DNA of 18,447 bases, taken from the NCBI GenBank assembly GCA_002339265.1, contig DDKG01000125.1:1245-19691 (forward strand). The letters are read 5' to 3'. Of the stretch, positions 14,445 to 18,447 are shown piece after piece; positions within the stretch are counted from its first letter, which is position 1, and the number at the start of each line of letters is the position of its first letter. This DNA is from Massilia sp. UBA2604 (GTDB taxonomy: Bacteria; Pseudomonadota; Gammaproteobacteria; Burkholderiales; Burkholderiaceae_D). Below the pieces are notes generated by a model, which had not been told where the DNA came from, searched no databases, and worked only from the letters and a program-made list of their open reading frames with translations. The translations under genes were made by a program, and so were the position numbers.

Positions 14445-15230
14445 TCAGGCGAACGCCAGTTCGACCCTTGGCCTTGCAGCCGGCGGCATGGCGCGTTCCG
14501 GCAGCGCCAGCGACGGCGGCGGCGCGATCGGACCGATGTCGATGTCCGGATGGTGCGTGTTAAAGAAGAAATTGAGCATCGGATGGCGCGCCTCCGCCCA
14601 GCGCTGCTGGAAGGTGGCGATCTCGAAGGCCATCACGCGGTGCGGGATATTGCCCACATGGCGCAGCGGCACCAGGCCATCGTCCGGAAACACGTCGACG
14701 AACATCAGCTGCTCGTATTGCCGGTCCACCGGCGGGCGACCGGTCGCCACCGAATAATCGATCGCATTGTCTTCGCAATACATGAAGCAGGCCTTGATCA
14801 ATGCAATCTTGACCATGCGGCCCACCCGGCCTTCGTCGATGCCGAGGCGGGTCGCTTCGACCAGGCGCTTGTTCTGCAGCCACTCGGGCAGCACGACCGA
14901 CTCCTCGACGCCCAGGGGGCGGTAGAGGTTGGTGCGGATGCGGGTGCTTCCGATCGGCGTGCCGTCGAGTTTCGATTCGGCCAGCAGGACGATCGTGTCG
15001 GCGTCATAGTCGGCGGCTTCCGGCTGCGCCAGGCTGCGGGCGAAATCCGGCACGTGACGGGCATAGGCGGCGTGGCGGATGCGCACGGCCTTGAGTAAAT
15101 CCGCTTCGGTCTCGACCCGGCGGACAGTGAACGGCAAACGCTCGATCGCGCCTCCAGCGACGGGGCCGCGCGCCGTGCGCGGGCGGGACGCTTTCGAGGG
15201 GTTGAACACAGCTGCTGGAAACAGCTCCAT
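14445..15230 (-). CDS. FeeM-type N-acyl amino acid synthase (GNAT-like acyltransferase)
   Basis: A 261-residue protein of the FeeM / exosortase-associated acyltransferase group, related in fold to GNAT enzymes and acyl-homoserine lactone synthases. A disordered N-terminus (about 1-30) precedes the core: VRRVETEADLLKAVRIRHAAYARH, the strand-turn STRIRTNL (96-102), and the hallmark EATRLGIDE (125-133), then ALIKACFMYCEDNAIDYSVATGRPP. FeeM links a long acyl chain from acyl-carrier protein to the amino group of an amino acid such as tyrosine; in PEP-CTERM bacteria the role of these proteins is unsettled. No acyl-carrier protein, exosortase or PEP-CTERM gene is in this window. AGGAG lies 6 nt before the ATG. 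The 190 bp upstream is AT-rich (TATTAT near 15386-15391) and probably holds its promoter, so it seems to be a one-gene unit. The products cannot be predicted from sequence. Confidence 0.85.
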   Translation of the reverse strand: MELFPAAVFNPSKASRPRTARGPVAGGAIERLPFTVRRVETEADLLKAVRIRHAAYARHVPDFARSLAQPEAADYDADTIVLLAESKLDGTPIGSTRIRTNLYRPLGVEESVVLPEWLQNKRLVEATRLGIDEGRVGRMVKIALIKACFMYCEDNAIDYSVATGRPPVDRQYEQLMFVDVFPDDGLVPLRHVGNIPHRVMAFEIATFQQRWAEARHPMLNFFFNTHHPDIDIGPIAPPPSLALPERAMPPAARPRVELAFA

Positions 15231-15420
15231 GGCGGTACTCCTGGGTTGATAAGTTTGAAACAGGTTTGGGCTGGATCAAATTATCAATCCGCTCACGGGA
15301 AATCTAACCGTTGAGCAGGCGTGCTTTTTGCCCTCTATTTGATAGTAAGTAGACCACCATGCTTATGACAAAGTCATTAGTTTTACCAAAATAATACGAC
15401 CAAAAGTCACGAATATTGCT

Positions 15421-16257
15421 TTACATCAATCTCGCCGTTCCGGTAACGCGGATCGAGCCGCCCGCCTCGTTACCGATCTTGGCCGTAAGACGCGAGCGCG
15501 CTCCCATGTCTTCGCCCTGGACGATCTCGATGCGCCCGCCATGCGGCCAGCCGATGTCCCGCAGATAGCCGGCCAGCGCCGCCGTGCCGGCGCCGGTGGC
15601 CGGGTCCTCGTACACGCCGCCCGAGGCAAAGGGGTTGCGGGTGTGGAACAGCTGCGGCTGTTCGGCCCAGGCCAGCACGACCGTCACCAGGCCGTGTTCC
15701 AGCATCAGCGCGCGACCGGCATCCAGGTCGTAGCGCATCGCCGCGAGCAGCGCGCGGCTCGACAGCGCCAGCACCAGGTGGTCGGCGCCGCCATGGGCCA
15801 GTGCCGGCGGGATGCGCGGATCGAGATCGGCCCGCGTATAGCCGAACAAGGCCAGCGCCGCATCGACCAGCTGCGCGTCGGCGGGGCGGCTGCGGGTGGA
15901 CGGCGACTGCAGCGCCGCCTGCACCCGCTCGCCGTCGCTCCGGCCCTCGACCGTGATGCTGGCGGCGTTCAGGGTCAGCGCATAGCGGCCGTCGCCATGG
16001 GCGCGCGCCAGCGCGGCGCCGAGGGCGATGGTCGCATGGCCGCAGAACGGCACTTCAGATTCGGGCGAGAAATAGCGCACGCGCCAGCCCTCGCCTTGCG
16101 GCGCAGCGAAGGCGGTTTCGGAAAAGCCGACCGCATGCGCGATACGGGCCATCTCGGCGGCCGGCGGCAAGGCGGCGCCGATCCAGACCCCGGCCGGGTT
16201 GCCGCCCTGGCCATTGTCGTCGAAGGCGGCGATGCGCTGGATGTCGGGCAGTTCCAT
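15421..16257 (-). CDS. PhzF-family isomerase/epimerase-like protein
   Basis: A 278-residue member of the PhzF family, a two-lobed fold shared with diaminopimelate epimerase. Signature segments are all seen: GNPAGVW (19-25), the putative catalytic acid Glu47 in GFSETAF, RYFSPESEVPFCGHATIALG in the first lobe, and GGVYEDPATGAGTAALAGYL in the second. PhzF itself isomerises a phenazine precursor, but most homologues outside phenazine clusters have no known substrate, and no phenazine gene is present here. The frame stays open far upstream to 16671, but that would run through the divergent gene. ATG 16257 with GGA 5 nt upstream gives the normal family length. It is divergent from the DUF6265-like gene, with 132 bp between for both promoters. 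The downstream acyltransferase gene is 190 bp away and probably separate. Confidence 0.9.
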   Translation of the reverse strand: MELPDIQRIAAFDDNGQGGNPAGVWIGAALPPAAEMARIAHAVGFSETAFAAPQGEGWRVRYFSPESEVPFCGHATIALGAALARAHGDGRYALTLNAASITVEGRSDGERVQAALQSPSTRSRPADAQLVDAALALFGYTRADLDPRIPPALAHGGADHLVLALSSRALLAAMRYDLDAGRALMLEHGLVTVVLAWAEQPQLFHTRNPFASGGVYEDPATGAGTAALAGYLRDIGWPHGGRIEIVQGEDMGARSRLTAKIGNEAGGSIRVTGTARLM

Positions 16258-16389
16258 GTCATTCCTTTCGGGAGCGGAAAACAAGCATGATAGTGCATGC
16301 AAAGCGGTGTAGAGTGGCGATGCGGCGGCCAGGACCGCTGGTGCGCATCCGGCTACCAGACACCGATCACCCGACACAGGAGATGACCC

Positions 16390-16782
16390 ATGTTCAGCGT
16401 TGACGATTTCGCCCGGCTCCGGTTCCTGGAAGGCCGCTGGAAAGGCGAAGCCCCGGACGGCACGCCATTCTATGAAGAATACGACCAGCCCGAGCCGACG
16501 GTATTCCGGTCGCGCCGCTTCACGGACGCATCGTTCAGCGAACACAGCGACGGCAGCGCTATCACTCTCCAGGATGGCGACGTCATCTCGCAGTGGGGCG
16601 AATTCACCTGGCGCGCGACCAGCATTGACGCCGATGCCGCCAGCTTCGACCCGGTCAACGCGCCCAGCCATTTCTCATGGCATCGCATCGACGACAGGAC
16701 GCTGGAAGCGCGCCAGCGCTGGACTGCCGACGGCAAGGAACAGCGCTACACGATCACACTGACGCGGGTGACGGCCGGCTAG
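16390..16782 (+). CDS. Small DUF6265-like protein of unknown function
   Basis: A 130-residue cytoplasmic protein without a signal peptide. It opens with FARLRFLEGRWKGEAPDGTPFYEEYDQPEP, the W-x-G-x-x-x-(D)G-x-x-x-x-E-x-(Y/W) pattern of DUF6265-like and other calycin-like small barrels, and continues as alternating strands (TVFRSRRF, SAITLQDGDVISQWGEFTWRATSI, FSWHRIDDRTLEARQRW, QRYTITLTRV). An eight-stranded ligand-binding barrel is the structural guess; no ligand or catalytic motif is evident. AGGAG sits 7 nt before the ATG. The gene diverges from the PhzF-family gene. Its stop overlaps that of the convergent MFS gene in the tetranucleotide CTAG, leaving no room for a terminator between them. 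The family call is from the N-terminal pattern only. Confidence 0.8.
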   Translation: MFSVDDFARLRFLEGRWKGEAPDGTPFYEEYDQPEPTVFRSRRFTDASFSEHSDGSAITLQDGDVISQWGEFTWRATSIDADAASFDPVNAPSHFSWHRIDDRTLEARQRWTADGKEQRYTITLTRVTAG

Positions 16783-17987
16783 CGCGCCTTCTCGACCTTC
16801 GGCAGCAGCGCCGCCATGATGCCCAGGAGCGGCAGGAAGGACGCGATCCGGTACACCTGGTCGATGCCGTGGATGTCGGCGATATGGCCCATGGCCGCCG
16901 CGCCCACGCCGCTGATGCCGAACATCAGGCCGAAGAAGATGCCCGAGATCATGCCGACCTTGCCTGGCACCAGCTCTTGCGCGAAGACCACGATGGCCGA
17001 GAAAGCCGACGACATCACCAGCCCGATCACGACCGACAGCACGCCGGTCCAGAACAGGTTGGCATACGGCAGCGCGATGGTGAACGGCGCCGCGCCCAGG
17101 ATCGAGAACCAGATCACGCGCTTGCGGCCGATCTTGTCGCCGATCGGACCGCCGGCAAAGGTGCCCGCGGCGACCGAAGCCAGGAACAGGAACAGGTACA
17201 ACTGGGCGCTGCCCACCGGCAGGTGGAATTTCTCGATCAGGAAGAAGGTGTAGTAGGTCTGCAGGCTGGCCATGTAGATGTACTTGGAGAACACCAGCAG
17301 CGCCAGCACCGCCAGGGCCTGGATCACCTTCTTGCGCGGCAGCGCCGGGCCGGCGTGGTGCGCAGCCTTCTTGATCATGTTCATCAGGTGGTTGCTGTAC
17401 CAGCGGCTGACGCCGACCAGCACCGCCACCGCGACCAGCACCAGCAGCATGAACCAGGCGATCTGGCCCTGGCCGCGCCCGACCACGATGGCCGCCGCCA
17501 GCAGCGGGCCGAGCGCCGAGCCGGCGTTGCCGCCGACCTGGAACAGCGATTGGGCGAAGCCGAAGCGCCCGCCCGAAGCCAGGCGCGCCACGCGCGAAGC
17601 TTCCGGGTGGAAGGTCGAGGAGCCGACGCCGATCATCGCGGCCGCGGTGAGCAGCATGGCGAAGCTGTTGGCCCAGGCCAGCAGGCCGACGCCCATCAGG
17701 GTCACGCACATCCCGGCCGGCAGCAGGAAGGGGATCGGACGCTTGTCGGTATACAGGCCGATCCAGGGCTGCAGCAGCGAGGCGGTGCACTGGAACGTCA
17801 GGGTGATCAGGCCGACCTGGGCGAAGGTCAGGTTGAACTCATGCTTCAGGAGCGGATAGATCGACGGCAGCACGGCCTGAACGCAGTCGTTCAGCAGGTG
17901 AACGAAGGCGACCGAGAACAGGATTTGCATGACAGTGCCGGAAGCGGCGGGTGGTACGCTTGAAGCGGATGAAGATGGTGTGGACAT
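16779..17987 (-). CDS. fsr: MFS exporter, fosmidomycin-resistance (Fsr) family
   Basis: A 402-residue inner-membrane transporter of twelve helices, very close to E. coli Fsr along its length: VHLLNDCVQAVLPSIYPLL in helix 1, LITLTFQCTASLLQPWIGLYTDKRP (the motif-A region), GVGSSTFHPEASRVARLASGGR, the cytoplasmic loop RWYSNHLMNM, and GGPIGDKIGRKRVIWFSILG in the second half. Members of this family use the proton gradient to export fosmidomycin or other small compounds; the natural substrate is unknown. ATG 17987 is preferred because it gives the usual length with an Ser/Pro/Ala-rich 20-residue lead; the frame is open to TTG 18032 and the ribosome site is weak at both. Its stop shares CTAG with the convergent gene at its 3' side. 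A perfect 11-bp palindrome (TGGACAGTCCA) lies 34 bp upstream of the start. Confidence 0.92.
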   Translation of the reverse strand: MSTPSSSASSVPPAASGTVMQILFSVAFVHLLNDCVQAVLPSIYPLLKHEFNLTFAQVGLITLTFQCTASLLQPWIGLYTDKRPIPFLLPAGMCVTLMGVGLLAWANSFAMLLTAAAMIGVGSSTFHPEASRVARLASGGRFGFAQSLFQVGGNAGSALGPLLAAAIVVGRGQGQIAWFMLLVLVAVAVLVGVSRWYSNHLMNMIKKAAHHAGPALPRKKVIQALAVLALLVFSKYIYMASLQTYYTFFLIEKFHLPVGSAQLYLFLFLASVAAGTFAGGPIGDKIGRKRVIWFSILGAAPFTIALPYANLFWTGVLSVVIGLVMSSAFSAIVVFAQELVPGKVGMISGIFFGLMFGISGVGAAAMGHIADIHGIDQVYRIASFLPLLGIMAALLPKVEKAR

Positions 17988-18101
17988 GGACGGCCAGATG
18001 CGAATTTCGCCAGCAAAGTATGGACAGTCCAACAGGATATGCGAAAACGGCCTTTCGCGTGCGATGCTGACCGGTTGCCGGTATTGGCCACATGCCCAAA
18101 A

Positions 18102-18207
18102 ACGTCGTTCCCGCGGAGGCGGGAACCCAAGTCGGCACGCACACCACTTAAAGAAGTGTAAGTAGCAGCGTACCTGACTTGGGTTCCCGCCTGCGCGGGA
18201 ACGACGT
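18102..18207. repeat. REP-like long palindrome, copy 3
   Basis: Arms at 18102-18133 and 18176-18207 (32 bp) pair with one mismatch, again at the tip of the left small hairpin (GGAG). Compared with copies 1 and 2 the inner stem reads CCCAAG/CTTGGG in place of CCTAAG/CTTAGG, a change made on both arms so that pairing is kept. The 42-bp loop holds a small CACTT-AAAG-AAGTG hairpin. It lies between the GH97 gene end and the fsr start, both on the minus strand. Confidence 0.92.
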
Positions 18208-18236
18208 GCTGGAGCTAACGAAAGAACAACGCTTTC

Positions 18237-18447
18237 TTACTTCACCGGCACCAGGCGAATCGCCTGCCCGCCGCCCGGCGCCAGCACCATCTTGATGGTG
18301 TCGGCGCTGGTGACGTTGCGCTTCTCGATCGCGATGTCGAAGCGGCGCTTGTCGTCGCGGTAGTCGGCGTTGTCGCCGTCGCGGTAGATCTCGGCCACGT
18401 AGGTCTTGCCGGCGTCCAGGAAGTCCAGCTTCAGGTCCAGCGTGCGC
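18237..18447 (-). CDS. GH97-family alpha-glucosidase/galactosidase, C-terminal end (partial)
   Basis: The last 69 codons of a gene whose remainder lies beyond the window. The peptide includes LDFLDAGKTYVAEIYRDGDNADYRD, then FDIAIEKRNVTSADTIKMVLAPGGGQAIRLVPVK and a TAA stop. The FL-x-x-GK-x-Y-x-A-x-I-Y-x-DG-x-x-AD-Y pattern and the closing LAPGGG-x-A-I-R-L are those of the GH97 C-terminal beta-sandwich domain. GH97 enzymes (SusB-like) are calcium-dependent glycosidases of the periplasm or cell surface that release glucose or galactose from alpha-linked sugars; the catalytic barrel is not in view, so inverting or retaining type cannot be told. A REP-like palindrome lies 30 bp downstream and probably marks the transcript end. 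Confidence 0.8.
   Translation of the reverse strand, partial: RTLDLKLDFLDAGKTYVAEIYRDGDNADYRDDKRRFDIAIEKRNVTSADTIKMVLAPGGGQAIRLVPVK

Noticed and set aside
16258..16671. N-terminal extension of the PhzF-family gene by 138 codons
   Set aside because: It would overlap the divergent DUF6265-like gene, which has its own good ribosome site, and exceeds the normal family length.
16677..17963. Plus-strand open frame of about 428 codons opposite fsr
   Set aside because: It is rich in Asp, His, Gln and Arg without family features, while fsr is unmistakable on the other strand.
651..18207. The repeated CGTCGTTCCCGC motif as a CRISPR array
   Set aside because: The copies are far apart, occur as inverted pairs at gene ends and lack regular spacers or cas genes.
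1..18447. A complete defence system, prophage or transposon
   Set aside because: No nuclease, toxin-antitoxin, integrase, transposase or phage structural gene was recognised in any frame.

Overview
The window looks like chromosomal DNA of a GC-rich betaproteobacterium, most likely an Oxalobacteraceae member of the Massilia/Telluria type. This is inferred from codon use, from very close matches to proteobacterial families (YheS, OmpR/EnvZ, LdhA, Fsr), and from a FeeM-type acyltransferase and a GH97 glucosidase side by side. No tRNA, rRNA, insertion sequence, phage gene or CRISPR array is visible. Most of the window is ordinary core and accessory chromosome; the interest lies mainly in the regulatory DNA.

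Layout. (1) 2-646 (+): 3' end of the ABC-F ATPase yheS. (2) 781-3292 (-): a DUF342/FapA-like protein followed by a stand-alone CheW. (3) 3572-3937 (-): a small secreted protein with a hairpin downstream. (4) 4138-6278 (+): an ompR-envZ pair with a 1-nt overlap, preceded by GTAA repeats spaced like OmpR half-sites and by a 12-bp leader hairpin. (5) 6420-10229 (-): a five-gene same-strand cluster, in transcription order a YheO/DauR-type regulator, an LdhA-type D-lactate dehydrogenase, two tandem paralogous membrane proteins of unknown function, and a PLP-dependent threo-3-hydroxyaspartate ammonia-lyase/serine-threonine dehydratase. (6) 10375-10758 (+): a DUF4124-like exported protein, convergent with a 979-aa 7TM-PAS-GGDEF-EAL protein (10774-13713, -). 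(7) 13714-14444: a 730-bp stretch with no intact gene, holding what looks like a decayed DUF2092 gene start. (8) 14445-16257 (-): a FeeM-type N-acyl amino acid synthase and a PhzF-family enzyme. (9) 16390-17987: a small DUF6265-like gene convergent with an Fsr-type MFS exporter; the two stop codons share the four bases CTAG. (10) 18237-18447 (-): C-terminus of a GH97 alpha-glucosidase.

The main observation is a 23-bp element present twice (7437-7459 and 10231-10253, 20/23 identical, same orientation). Each copy covers the -10 box of a good sigma-70-type promoter (TTGACG-17-TAATAT before the ammonia-lyase; TTTACA-17-TAAAAT before the regulator). This predicts that the regulator represses itself, ldhA and the ammonia-lyase as one small regulon. 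It would couple beta-hydroxy amino acid deamination to 2-oxoacid reduction. The second promoter sits so close to the regulator's ATG that its mRNA should be leaderless. Separately, three copies of a large palindromic REP-like element (arms of 28-32 bp) occupy gene junctions at 651-737, 6298-6397 and 18102-18207.
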